Origin: Nonomuraea guangzhouensis
Lineage (GTDB): Bacteria; Actinomycetota; Actinomycetes; Streptosporangiales; Streptosporangiaceae
Length of the DNA: 64,000 nucleotides
Direction: 5' to 3'
Assembly: GCF_019396345.1 (NCBI RefSeq)
Contig: NZ_JAHKRM010000018.1
Location: 186,001-250,000, forward strand
The notes under the pieces were generated by a model. The model ran no database searches, was not told the DNA's origin, and worked only from the letters and a program-made list of their open reading frames with translations. The position numbers and the translations under genes are program-made. Within the stretch, counting starts at the first letter, position 1; every line of letters starts with the position of its first letter. Below are positions 19,301-26,577 of the stretch, piece after piece.

Positions 19301-21967
19301 GGGTTCATCCACTCCTCGGTCATGGAGTGGCTGATCGCCCGGCACGTCGCCGCCACGATCGAGGCGCCCCTGGTGCTGTCGCGCCGGCCGCTGTCGGCGC
19401 TGACCGTCGAGTTCCTGTGCGATCTGGCCGACATCCGGGCGCTGCGGGCGTGGGTGTCCGACCCGCCCGCCGATGACATCTCGCGGGCGAACGCGGTCAA
19501 GATCTCGGCGCGGCTGCGTACCCCCGCCCGGGCCGACCTGCGGGGCGCGAACCTCAAGGGCGAGGACCTGTCGGCCAGGGACCTGCAGGAGGTCGACCTG
19601 ACCGGCGCCGACCTGACCGACGCCACGCTCGTCGGCACGAACCTGTCCCGGGCCGTCCTGCGCGACGCCAAACTAGCCGGGGCGCGGCTCGACGGCGCCA
19701 AGCTGGCGGGCGCCGACCTGACCGGGGCCGACCTGTCGGGCGCGCGGCTGGCCCATACCGACCTGAGCGACGTGTCCGCCGAGGGCGCCCGCTGGCACCG
19801 GGCCACGCTGATCAACGTCACGGGCACGCTGCCGCACCTGCCGGGCGCCTCCGTGGTGCCGGGCCAGCCGGTCGAGATCCAGCTCGCGCCCGCGGCGATC
19901 GGTGTCCCGTACGGCTATCACTTCCAGACCAGCCGGCTGCCGGAGCCCATCGCGTACAGTCCCGACGGGTCCACCATCGCCGTCGGCAACGAGGACGGCG
20001 GCGTGCTGCTGTGCGTCGGCGGCGCGCCCGTGCGGACGCTGCAGGGGCATCGGGGCCGCGTCTACGCGGTCTCGTTCGCCGAGAAGGTGCTGGCCACCGG
20101 CGCGAGCGACGGCCTGGTCGTGCTCTGGGACGCCCTGACCGGCGAGCACCTGCGCGAGCTGCGCGGCCACGCCGACGGGGTCTGGCCGCTACGGCTCAGC
20201 CCGTCGGGCGAGCTGGTCGCGGCGGGCGGCGGCGACGGCGTCATCCGCGTCTGGGAGACCGCCACCGGCCGGCTCGTCCACGAGCTCGCGGGCCACCAGG
20301 CACCCGTCTACACGGTGTCGTTCGGCGACTCGGTGCTGGTCAGCGGCGACTCGGCGGGCGTGGTGCGGATCTGGGACCTGACGTCCGGGCAGGTGGCGGG
20401 CACGCTCGACGGCCACCGCGGCTCGGTCTTCCGCGCGGTCCACAGCCCCGACGGGTCGCTGCTGGCCACCGGCGACGAGGCGGGGACGGTACGCCTGTGG
20501 GACACGGCCTCCTGGACGCTGCGCCACGAGCTCAAGGGGCACCCCGGCAGCATCTACTGCCTGACCTTCGCGCCCGACGGCTCGCTGCTGGCCAGCGGCG
20601 ACACGGCCGGGACCGTACGACTGTGGGACCCGGCCGGCCAGGCGCACGGCGTCCACACCAGCCATGCCGGGTCGGTCTACCAGGTCGTCTTCTCCCCCGA
20701 CGGCCGGACACTGGCCACCGGCGACTCGGGCGGCGTCGTCCGGCTGCAGGAGGTGGGCGGCGGCCGGCGGGTCGAGCTGGCCGGGCACCGCAGCTCGGTC
20801 TGGCCGTTCGTGTTCCGCCCCGACGGCGAGCAGCTGGCCACCAGCAGCAACGACGGCACGGTACGCCTCTGGGATCCGGCCAGCGGCCAGTGCCTGCGCG
20901 TGCTGCGCGGCCACGGCAGGCGGATCTCCTCGGTCAGGTTCAGCACCGACGGCTCGATGCTGGCCACCAGCGGCAACGACGGCGTCGTACGCATCTGGGA
21001 GCCGCGCACGGGGCGCCGCCTGCGCGAGGTCACCGGCACCGCCGACCGGCTCATCTCGGCCCTGTTCTCGCCCGCCGGGCCCGTGCTGGCCACCTCCAGC
21101 AACGACGGCGGCGTCCATTTCTGGAACGCCGTCACCGGCGACTACGAACGCGAGCTCAACGCCGAGACCGACCACGTGTGGGCCGAGGCGTTCAGCCCCG
21201 ACGGCACACTGCTGGCCACGGCGAACGACGACGACAGCGTCCGGATCTGGTACCGGCCGACCAGCCGCCTGGTCAGCAACCTGGCCGACCATCGGGGCCG
21301 GGTCCGCTCGATCGCCTTCAGCCCCGACGGCCGCTTCGTGGCGACCGGCTGCGACGACCGGCTGGTACGCCTGTGGCACGTCGAGTCAGGCGGCCGGGTC
21401 GCCACTCTGGAGGGCCATACCGACCGGGTCTACTCGGTCGCCTTCTCGCCCACGGGCCGGCACCTGGCGAGCGCCGGCAACGACGGCCGCGCCCTGGTGT
21501 GGGAGCTGCGCCCCGGCCAGCCGTGGCAGCCGCTCCTCCAGCACACGCTCGACAAGCACGCCGGACGGTTGTGGAGCGTCGCGTTCGACGCCACGGGCGA
21601 GCGGCTGGCGACGGGCGGCGACGACCTCATGGTGCGGGTCTGGGACACCGCGACGGGGCGGGAGCTGCGCACGCTGGCGGGGCACTCGCGGCGGGTGTGG
21701 TCGGTGGCGTTCAGCCCCGCGGCTGATCTGCTGGCCAGTGCCGGGGACGACGGGGTGGTGATCCTCTGGGCGGGGGCGGAGCGGCGGGCCACCCTGCTGG
21801 GCCTGCCGGAGGGGTGGGCGGCGCTCGCCCCGGACGGGAGGTACAAGATCCAGGGGGAGGTTTCCGGGCAGTTCTGGCACGTCATCGGGATGTCGCGGTT
21901 CGAGCTGGGCGAGCTGGATCCGTATCTGTCCGGCGTCCGTCAGGTGCCGCTCGACTCCCCGTTCTGA
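16400..21967 (+). CDS. TIR - inactive phosphoesterase - NACHT - pentapeptide - WD40 STAND protein
   Basis: A 1855-residue signal-transduction ATPase of the kind used in bacterial immunity and cell-death responses. In order: a TIR domain (about 8-140; IFVSYSPADTAW, probable catalytic Glu in YGRMEW); a Pro-rich linker; a calcineurin-like phosphoesterase domain (about 195-467); an unnamed domain (about 500-640); NACHT ATPase (Walker A GDFGHGKT about 663-670, Walker B LLFDGFDE about 734-743); pentapeptide repeats (about 1044-1133; ADLTGADLSGARL); about 15 WD40 units (about 1175-1795); and a conserved tail. The phosphoesterase has GGPRFG where SDLQFG-type metal ligands belong, GPRD for GNHD and HGTGE for HGHTH; only GD near residue 248 remains. 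I chose ATG 16400 because TIR homology starts just after it. It stands alone, convergent with coaE. Confidence 0.93.
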   Translation: MARDGRPTEIFVSYSPADTAWATWIAWELEAAGYRTMIQAWDFVPGTNFIDFMDRGVSEAQVVVAVLSRNYLTSRYGRMEWQAALRADPDNPSNKLVTIRLEDVRLEGLLSTITWVDLLGVTDSGQARALLLGRVREAMSGRAKPEAAPDFPTGAGLPLPAPTLPPPAERSRARRAPVSAPKFPPSATADRGRESLTVLHIGGPRFGRALPDPGEPFTPEDMQARIWADLTSMYDRGMPRPDLMMVTGDLTESGSLGQFGHATRFITDLRLLIGLEPHRLVIVPGPRDVTKAAASAYFLTCEADDVSPQPPYWPKWRHFAGLFGEVYQGLDDRVFDGGQPWTLFEVPDLRVVVAGLNSTMAMSHLERDAYPLLGEGQAAWFAERLRPYEEDAWLRLGAIGHPPSTLRDAPTYDRILSRRLNLLFHGTGEAGEAAVAAPRSGHHHVVEITKNGLRTWLPDTDRPERVSHSWRSAQATFTGEAPAARAPEPAPVEREPGPVDLLLDRITEVCEARHERARIRRFTAHLVVTHPEDGFVRQTMIGAHVGELTAAEADDFVRQAHAADLAAELVYQGSPPARTLRDELMRRGVRLRSFTEFQGLLDLSGYVAEQTARLTTDRRYPPSLYVPQRYRELDRPGHQVRQGLTDELMRLLSADHGRFLLLLGDFGHGKTFALRELARRIPAELPHLTPILIELRALDKAHSVDALVAAHLAGHGEEFIDLKAFRYLLRQGRIVLLFDGFDELVTRLTYDRAADHLSTLLAAAEDKAKIVVASRTQHFKSHSQVLTSLGEMVGVLPQRRVLSVEDFTHDQIRTYLANRFDDGDAAAARMSLMESITDLLDLAQNPRMLSFIADLDADRLRTVAGARHTISPALLYEEILGSWLAFEERRAKVPGSPTPLTTEELWQVVTALALRLWDSGESLLGVDELTELAETLTGLAGGQLSAEHTAHAMGSGSLLVRTEEGMFGFIHSSVMEWLIARHVAATIEAPLVLSRRPLSALTVEFLCDLADIRALRAWVSDPPADDISRANAVKISARLRTPARADLRGANLKGEDLSARDLQEVDLTGADLTDATLVGTNLSRAVLRDAKLAGARLDGAKLAGADLTGADLSGARLAHTDLSDVSAEGARWHRATLINVTGTLPHLPGASVVPGQPVEIQLAPAAIGVPYGYHFQTSRLPEPIAYSPDGSTIAVGNEDGGVLLCVGGAPVRTLQGHRGRVYAVSFAEKVLATGASDGLVVLWDALTGEHLRELRGHADGVWPLRLSPSGELVAAGGGDGVIRVWETATGRLVHELAGHQAPVYTVSFGDSVLVSGDSAGVVRIWDLTSGQVAGTLDGHRGSVFRAVHSPDGSLLATGDEAGTVRLWDTASWTLRHELKGHPGSIYCLTFAPDGSLLASGDTAGTVRLWDPAGQAHGVHTSHAGSVYQVVFSPDGRTLATGDSGGVVRLQEVGGGRRVELAGHRSSVWPFVFRPDGEQLATSSNDGTVRLWDPASGQCLRVLRGHGRRISSVRFSTDGSMLATSGNDGVVRIWEPRTGRRLREVTGTADRLISALFSPAGPVLATSSNDGGVHFWNAVTGDYERELNAETDHVWAEAFSPDGTLLATANDDDSVRIWYRPTSRLVSNLADHRGRVRSIAFSPDGRFVATGCDDRLVRLWHVESGGRVATLEGHTDRVYSVAFSPTGRHLASAGNDGRALVWELRPGQPWQPLLQHTLDKHAGRLWSVAFDATGERLATGGDDLMVRVWDTATGRELRTLAGHSRRVWSVAFSPAADLLASAGDDGVVILWAGAERRATLLGLPEGWAALAPDGRYKIQGEVSGQFWHVIGMSRFELGELDPYLSGVRQVPLDSPF

Positions 21968-21997
21968 GCACGCCGCCGGACCGCGTTGTCCATGCGG

Positions 21998-22600
21998 TCA
22001 GCCGCGCCAGGACCGGGTCACCAGGGCGTCCCAGACCTGGCTGACCTTGGCCTCCAGGTCGTCCAGATCGCCCTCGTTGTCGATCACGATGTCGGCGACC
22101 GCCAGCCGCTCCTGGCGGGTCGCCTGAGCCGCGATGCGGGCCTTGGCGTCCTGTTCGGGCATGCCGCGGTGCTCGGCCAGGCGGGCGATGCGCACCTCGT
22201 CGGCGGCGTCCACGACGATGACCACGTCGTACATCGGCGCCAGCCGGTTCTCCGCGAGCAGCGGCACGTCGTAGACCACGATCGCGTCGGCGTCCGCCTG
22301 GCTCTGCAGATCGGCGACCCGCTCCCCCACCAGCGGGTGGACGATGGCGTTGAGCGCCGCCAGCCGGTCAGGGTCGGCGAACACGATGGCGCCGAGCTTC
22401 TCCCGGTTGAGCGAGCCGTCGGGATGGAGCACCTCCTCGCCGAAGGTGGCGACCACCCGGGCCAGGCCCGGGGTGCCGGGCTCCACCACCTCACGGGCGA
22501 TCTTGTCGGCGTCGATCACGACGGCGCCCCTGGCCGCGAGGCGCTTGGACACCTCGCTCTTGCCCGAACCGATGCCGCCGGTGAGCCCGATTTTCAGCAC
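21998..22600 (-). CDS. coaE: Dephospho-CoA kinase
   Basis: Catalyses the last step of coenzyme A synthesis, phosphorylating the 3'-hydroxyl of dephospho-CoA with ATP. The 200-residue protein begins MLKIGLTGGIGSGKSEVS with the P-loop at 9-16, and has the family motifs DADKIAREVVEPGTPGL and VVYDVPLL. Length is standard; some actinobacteria carry a C-terminal UPF0157 extension, absent here. The GNAT gene lies 9 nt upstream on the same strand. In related genomes coaE usually lies next to rpsA, here about 2.3 kb away. Confidence 0.96.
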   Translation of the reverse strand: MLKIGLTGGIGSGKSEVSKRLAARGAVVIDADKIAREVVEPGTPGLARVVATFGEEVLHPDGSLNREKLGAIVFADPDRLAALNAIVHPLVGERVADLQSQADADAIVVYDVPLLAENRLAPMYDVVIVVDAADEVRIARLAEHRGMPEQDAKARIAAQATRQERLAVADIVIDNEGDLDDLEAKVSQVWDALVTRSWRG

Positions 22601-22609
22601 GCGGAAAGC

Positions 22610-23071
22610 CTATCCGTGATCGGGATCACGGCGCATGTGCACGAGCGTGAGGTGATCGTCCATGCGCTCCCTGCGGGTCTCGCGGTAGCCCAGGCGGCGG
22701 TAGAGCCGCAGGTTGGCCTCCGACAGATGGCCGGTGAACAGGTCGAAGGCCGTCGCCTCCGGCGTCTGCTCGTGCAGCGTCTCCAGCAGCGCCCGGCCCA
22801 CGCCGCGACCCTGCTGGTCCGGCGCCACCACCAGGCGCCCGACCAGGCAGGTCGTGCCGGCCAGCTGGCCGCGTACGGCTCCCACGATCCGGGTGCCGTC
22901 GGTGGCCTTGAACGCGATGCCGGTCTCGATGCCCTTGCGGATCTGCTCCACGGACTCCAGGAGCGGCGGCAGGAACGGGTCGCCGTAGAGCTGCGCCTCG
23001 GTCGCGTACGCCGCCCGCTGCACGGTGAGGATCTCACCGGCGTCAGCGGCCCGCGCCCGCTCGATCTCCAC
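22610..23071 (-). CDS. GNAT-family N-acetyltransferase
   Basis: A 153-residue single-domain acetyltransferase. The acetyl-CoA binding motif VVAPDQQGRGVGRALL (about 86-101) is intact, preceded by the beta-4 strand CLVGRLV. GNATs transfer an acetyl group from acetyl-CoA to amines; the target is unknown. It ends 9 nt before coaE, so it is probably co-transcribed with it. The ATG at 23071 is supported by the family N terminus (EIERARAADAGEI). Confidence 0.88.
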   Translation of the reverse strand: MEIERARAADAGEILTVQRAAYATEAQLYGDPFLPPLLESVEQIRKGIETGIAFKATDGTRIVGAVRGQLAGTTCLVGRLVVAPDQQGRGVGRALLETLHEQTPEATAFDLFTGHLSEANLRLYRRLGYRETRRERMDDHLTLVHMRRDPDHG

Positions 23072-23221
23072 GCGAGCACCCTACTCCTGCCTCACACCGG
23101 CGTCATATGCCGTTGAGCGCCCACCGTCCCTCCTCGATCGCCATTGGTCCTTTGTCAGCACGGGAGACAGTCGTGAGCTGGAGGTCGGCCTGCCCGGGGA
23201 AAGGCAGAGAGGAGGAGAGCG

Positions 23222-23535
23222 ATGTCGCCTTCGCTCCGGTATGTCCGGGGATGTGGTGCTCGCAACAAGGGGGGATGACCATGTCGCCGGGGAAGAGGAA
23301 GCCGGATCTGCCCAGCCTGATGTTCGCGGAGCAGCCGGACGGCGGTCCGGGCGTGGCGGTCCGGGCGTGGCGGTCCGGGCGTTCAACACCGAGAAGACGT
23401 AAGCCGTCATCGGGCGGGTCTTCGCCGGCATCTAGGCGACCGTGTCAGCGACCGCCTCGCTCTGCGCACGCTGGACCGCCTCAACCGCCGAGCGCCGCGC
23501 AACGTTACAGGCCGCCTGAAGGCCACGTCCGCAGG
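23222..23535 (+). pseudogene. Decayed small gene with 14-bp tandem repeat
   Basis: A very good ribosome binding site (GGAGGAG) precedes ATG 23222, giving an 18-codon frame that ends in TGA overlapping ATG 23275 (ATGA). The second frame starts MTMSPGKRKPDLPSLMFAEQ and runs into three perfect copies of a 14-bp unit (23341-23382). With three copies it reads on to 23568 as Arg/Pro-rich sequence; with two it would end as FNTEKT. Protein-like sequence VSDRLALRTLDRLNRRAP appears later in a third frame (about 23440-23500). The pattern suggests a gene broken by repeat expansion and frameshifts. I do not recognise the family. Confidence 0.4.
23341..23382 (+). repeat. Three perfect 14-bp tandem copies
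   Basis: The unit GGCGGTCCGGGCGT is repeated three times without change. Because 14 is not a multiple of three, gaining or losing a copy shifts the reading frame of the small gene that spans it. Confidence 0.9.
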
Positions 23536-23557
23536 CGTGACCTTCAGGGCCAGCAGG

Positions 23558-24265
23558 TCAGGACGTGAGGGCGGCCGCCGCTTCCCGGTAGATGACGCTC
23601 GGGTCCTCGGACAGCCACGCCTTCACCTGGCGGCTCCAGTCGTCGGCGAGCACCTCGGGCCGGTCCGCCTCGATACCGTCCAGGGCCGCCGCGACGATCA
23701 CCTCGGGCGCGGTCTTGTCGCCGTTGTACCAGGCCATCATGTCGGTGTCCGCGGCGCCCAGGTGCAGGCCCGTCACCAGGGTGCGCTGGCCGGCCAGCTC
23801 CAGGCGCACGCTGTTGGTGAGCGCCCATTCAGCGGCCTTCGCCGCATGGTAGGCACCCGCACCGTCGAAGGCGAGCCACGAGAGCGCGGACAGGGCATTG
23901 AGGATCGCGCCGTCGGCCAGCTGGGGCGCGAAGGCGCGGATCACGTTGAGGGTGCCGTAGAAGTGGGTGTCCATCTCGCGGCGGATCGTGTCCAGGTCTC
24001 CGGTGACCAGGTTCGCCCCGGTCGAGATTCCCGCGTTGTTGATGACGATCTTGACGTCGCTCGCCGCAGCGGCCGCGGCGGCGACCGATGCCGGATCGGT
24101 GATGTCGAGGTGCAGCGGGACGACCCCTGGTACGTCGATGAGGTCCGGGCGGCGGGCGGTGGCGTACACCTTGCCGGCGCCACGGTCGAGAAGGGATAGG
24201 ACGAATTGCCGGCCCAGGCCGCGGTTGGCACCGGTAACCAGCACATGTGCTCCGTTTATCTTCAT
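23558..24265 (-). CDS. SDR-family NAD(P)-dependent oxidoreductase
   Basis: A short-chain dehydrogenase of 235 residues: nucleotide-binding TGANRGLG near residues 11-18, NNAG in VINNAGIS, and the catalytic Tyr-x3-Lys in AYHAAK. It is divergent from a MerR regulator, and a palindrome lies between the two starts, so it is probably the MerR target. I chose ATG 24265 at the family start MKINGAHVLVTG; a TTG at 24304 would put 13 extra residues inside the promoter. The substrate is unknown. Confidence 0.9.
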   Translation of the reverse strand: MKINGAHVLVTGANRGLGRQFVLSLLDRGAGKVYATARRPDLIDVPGVVPLHLDITDPASVAAAAAAASDVKIVINNAGISTGANLVTGDLDTIRREMDTHFYGTLNVIRAFAPQLADGAILNALSALSWLAFDGAGAYHAAKAAEWALTNSVRLELAGQRTLVTGLHLGAADTDMMAWYNGDKTAPEVIVAAALDGIEADRPEVLADDWSRQVKAWLSEDPSVIYREAAAALTS

Positions 24266-24282
24266 GCCGGATAGGCTAAAAC

Positions 24283-24298
24283 CTGACGTTGACGTCAG
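24283..24298 (-). promoter_or_regulatory. Probable MerR operator in the SDR promoter
   Basis: The perfect dyad CTGACGT-TG-ACGTCAG lies between -35 TTGCCT and -10 TAGCCT on the minus strand, with an over-long spacer of about 20 bp. Over-long spacers with a central dyad are the hallmark of MerR-activated promoters, which the regulator untwists. The site is 26 bp upstream of the MerR start. Confidence 0.65.
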
Positions 24299-24324
24299 AG
24301 GCAAGTCTTGTGTGGGAGGTCACA

Positions 24325-24732
24325 GTGCGTATCGGCGAGTTGGCGGCGAGGTCGGGCGTCAGTGTGCGGGCCCTGCGCTACTACGAGGAGCAGGGCCTGC
24401 TGAACGCGAACCGGAGCGCCTCCGGGCAGCGTCACTACCCGGAGCCGGCGGCCGACCGTGTCCAGCTGATCCAGATGCTCTACTCGGCCGGCCTGTCCAG
24501 CCGGACCATCGCCGAACTGCTGCCCTGCGTCGAGGCCAAGGTCAGTACTCCGGAGTCGCGTGCCCCGCTCGCCGCCGAACGCGAGCGCATCGATGCCCAG
24601 ATCGCCGCGTTGACCCGTACCCGTGACCGCCTGGACACGGTCATCGCGCTCACGGAGATCCCCCACAACGGCTGCACATGGATCGCGGACCTAGACGTCG
24701 CCGCAGAGGCGAGTCACTCCATGACGCCCTGA
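24325..24732 (+). CDS. MerR-family transcriptional regulator
   Basis: A 135-residue regulator: winged helix (VRIGELAARSGVSVRALRYY at the N terminus), then a dimerisation coiled coil (about 80-115, AAERERIDAQIAALTRTRDRL). I chose the GTG at 24325 because GGGAGG lies just upstream and the family starts there. The C terminus is short and lacks obvious metal-binding cysteine pairs, so it probably senses an organic compound. It should control the divergent SDR gene through the dyad at 24283-24298. Confidence 0.9.
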   Translation: MRIGELAARSGVSVRALRYYEEQGLLNANRSASGQRHYPEPAADRVQLIQMLYSAGLSSRTIAELLPCVEAKVSTPESRAPLAAERERIDAQIAALTRTRDRLDTVIALTEIPHNGCTWIADLDVAAEASHSMTP

Positions 24733-24830
24733 TCGCCCTCCCGCAGAACCTCCCCGAGCAGGATCGGCAAGCCCTCACCGCCGCCGCGCCCACCCTGGAA
24801 AGGGTCGCGGAAGAGATCGTTCCGCATGTA
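24717..24830 (+). pseudogene. Possible fragment of a MarR-type regulator C terminus
   Basis: Just past the MerR stop, a different frame reads ALIALPQNLPEQDRQALTAA followed by APTLERVAEEI. This resembles the last helix of MarR regulators. No start or HTH precedes it. It could also be chance coding-like sequence. Confidence 0.25.
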
Positions 24831-24840
24831 GCGCAAAAGA

Positions 24841-24870
24841 AGAACCCCGCACCGGATGGTGCGGGGTTCT
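24841..24870. terminator. Bidirectional intrinsic terminator
   Basis: A perfect 13-bp stem (AGAACCCCGCACC at 24841-24853, complement at 24858-24870) with a 4-nt loop. It is followed by TCTTTACT on the plus strand and by T-rich sequence on the minus strand. It ends both the MerR transcript and leftward rpsA transcription. Confidence 0.85.
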
Positions 24871-24893
24871 TCTTTACTAGCTAGCCAACCAGG

Positions 24894-26378
24894 TCAGCTC
24901 TGGCCGCCCGCGAGCTTCTCGCGCAGAGCCGCGAGAGCCTCGTCGGAGGCGAGGGCGCCGGCCGCCGGAGCGGACGAGCCCGAGCTGCTGGCCGGAGCCG
25001 CGGTCTCACCGGTGTAGGACGAGGGAGCGGCTTCGCCCGCCTCGGCCTCCGCCTTGCGAGCCTCTTCGATCTGCTTCTTGTGCGCCTCGAAGCGGGTCTG
25101 GGCCTCGGCGTACTGCCGCTCCCACTCCTCGCGCTGCTTGTCGAAGCCCTCGAGCCACTCACCGGTCTCCGAGTCGAAGCCCTCGGGGTAGATGTAGTTG
25201 CCCTGGTCGTCGTAGGTCGCCGCCATGCCGTAAAGCGTGGGGTCGAACTCGACCTCGGTGCCGACACCCTCGTTGGCCTGCTTCAGCGAGAGGCTGATGC
25301 GACGCCGGTCGAGGTCGATGTCGATGATCTTGACGAAGATCTCGTCGCCGACCTGGACGACCTGCTCCGGGATCTCCACGTGGCGCTCGGCCAGCTCGGA
25401 GATGTGGACCAGGCCCTCGATGCCCTCCTCGACCCGGACGAACGCGCCGAACGGCACCAGCTTGGTGACGCGACCCGGCACGACCTGGCCGATCTGGTGG
25501 GTGCGGGCGAACTGCTGCCACGGGTCTTCCTGAGTGGCCTTGAGCGACAGGGAGACGCGCTCGCGCTCCATGTCGACGTCGAGGACCTCGACCGTGACCT
25601 CCTGGCCGACCTCGACGACCTCGGAGGGGTGGTCGATGTGCTTCCAGGACAGCTCGGACACGTGGACCAGGCCGTCGACGCCGCCGAGATCCACGAACGC
25701 ACCGAAGTTGACGATCGAGGAGACGACGCCCTTGCGGACCTGCCCCTTCTGGAGGGTGTTGAGGAACGTCTGGCGAACCTCGGACTGCGTCTGCTCAAGC
25801 CACGCGCGGCGGGACAGGACCACGTTGTTGCGGTTCTTGTCCAGCTCAATGATCTTCGCCTCGAGCTCGCGGCCGACGTACGGCTGCAGGTCGCGGACAC
25901 GGCGCATCTCGACCAGGGACGCCGGCAGGAAGCCACGCAGGCCGATGTCGAGGATGAGTCCACCCTTGACGACCTCGATGACGGTGCCGGTGACGATGCC
26001 GTCCTCGTCCTTGATCTTCTCGATCGTGCCCCAGGCCCGCTCGTACTGAGCGCGCTTCTTGGACAGGATCAGGCGGCCCTCTTTGTCCTCCTTCTGGAGA
26101 ACGAGGGCCTCGACGTGTTCGCCGACCTCCACGACGTCAGCAGGGTCGACATCGTGCTTGATCGAAAGCTCACGCGAGGGGATGACACCCTCGGTCTTGT
26201 AGCCGATATCGAGAAGGACCTCGTCTCGATCGACCTTGACGACGGTGCCCTCGACGATGTCGCCGTCGTTGAAGTACTTGATGGTCTCGTCGATCGCTGC
26301 GAGGAAGGCTTCCTCGGACCCGATGTCGTTGACCGCTACCTGCGGGGTGCTCGAGGTGGCCTCAGTGCTGGACGTCAT
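24894..26378 (-). CDS. rpsA: 30S ribosomal protein S1
   Basis: S1 binds mRNA on the 30S subunit and helps initiation. The 494-residue protein has four S1 RNA-binding domains (roughly 38-107, 124-193, 211-280, 296-365), each opening with a GDIVEGTVVKVD-like strand, and an acidic Ala/Glu-rich tail. Four domains, not the six of E. coli, is the actinobacterial form. The 5' region 26379-26577 holds no other gene. The bidirectional terminator at 24841-24870 ends the transcript. Confidence 0.97.
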   Translation of the reverse strand: MTSSTEATSSTPQVAVNDIGSEEAFLAAIDETIKYFNDGDIVEGTVVKVDRDEVLLDIGYKTEGVIPSRELSIKHDVDPADVVEVGEHVEALVLQKEDKEGRLILSKKRAQYERAWGTIEKIKDEDGIVTGTVIEVVKGGLILDIGLRGFLPASLVEMRRVRDLQPYVGRELEAKIIELDKNRNNVVLSRRAWLEQTQSEVRQTFLNTLQKGQVRKGVVSSIVNFGAFVDLGGVDGLVHVSELSWKHIDHPSEVVEVGQEVTVEVLDVDMERERVSLSLKATQEDPWQQFARTHQIGQVVPGRVTKLVPFGAFVRVEEGIEGLVHISELAERHVEIPEQVVQVGDEIFVKIIDIDLDRRRISLSLKQANEGVGTEVEFDPTLYGMAATYDDQGNYIYPEGFDSETGEWLEGFDKQREEWERQYAEAQTRFEAHKKQIEEARKAEAEAGEAAPSSYTGETAAPASSSGSSAPAAGALASDEALAALREKLAGGQS

Positions 26379-26577
26379 GTGTGGAATTGCTCCGAACGCG
26401 GACAGAAGTCGATGTGGCGGACGCGCGGCAGGCCCTCTTCCGCATCAAGCCGAGGAATGACGACATCGACGTGACCGAGCGCGAGCCCGCTCCGTCTGAG
26501 GCGCGCGCGAGCCCACAGCGCAGCGATCAGCATATGAGACCATCAGCGTGGGGTCAATCCGACCGCCCGGCCACCCG

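Noticed and set aside
19531..19800. DNA-level tandem repeat inside the STAND gene
   Set aside because: Explained by the pentapeptide-repeat protein domain; the DNA copies are diverged.
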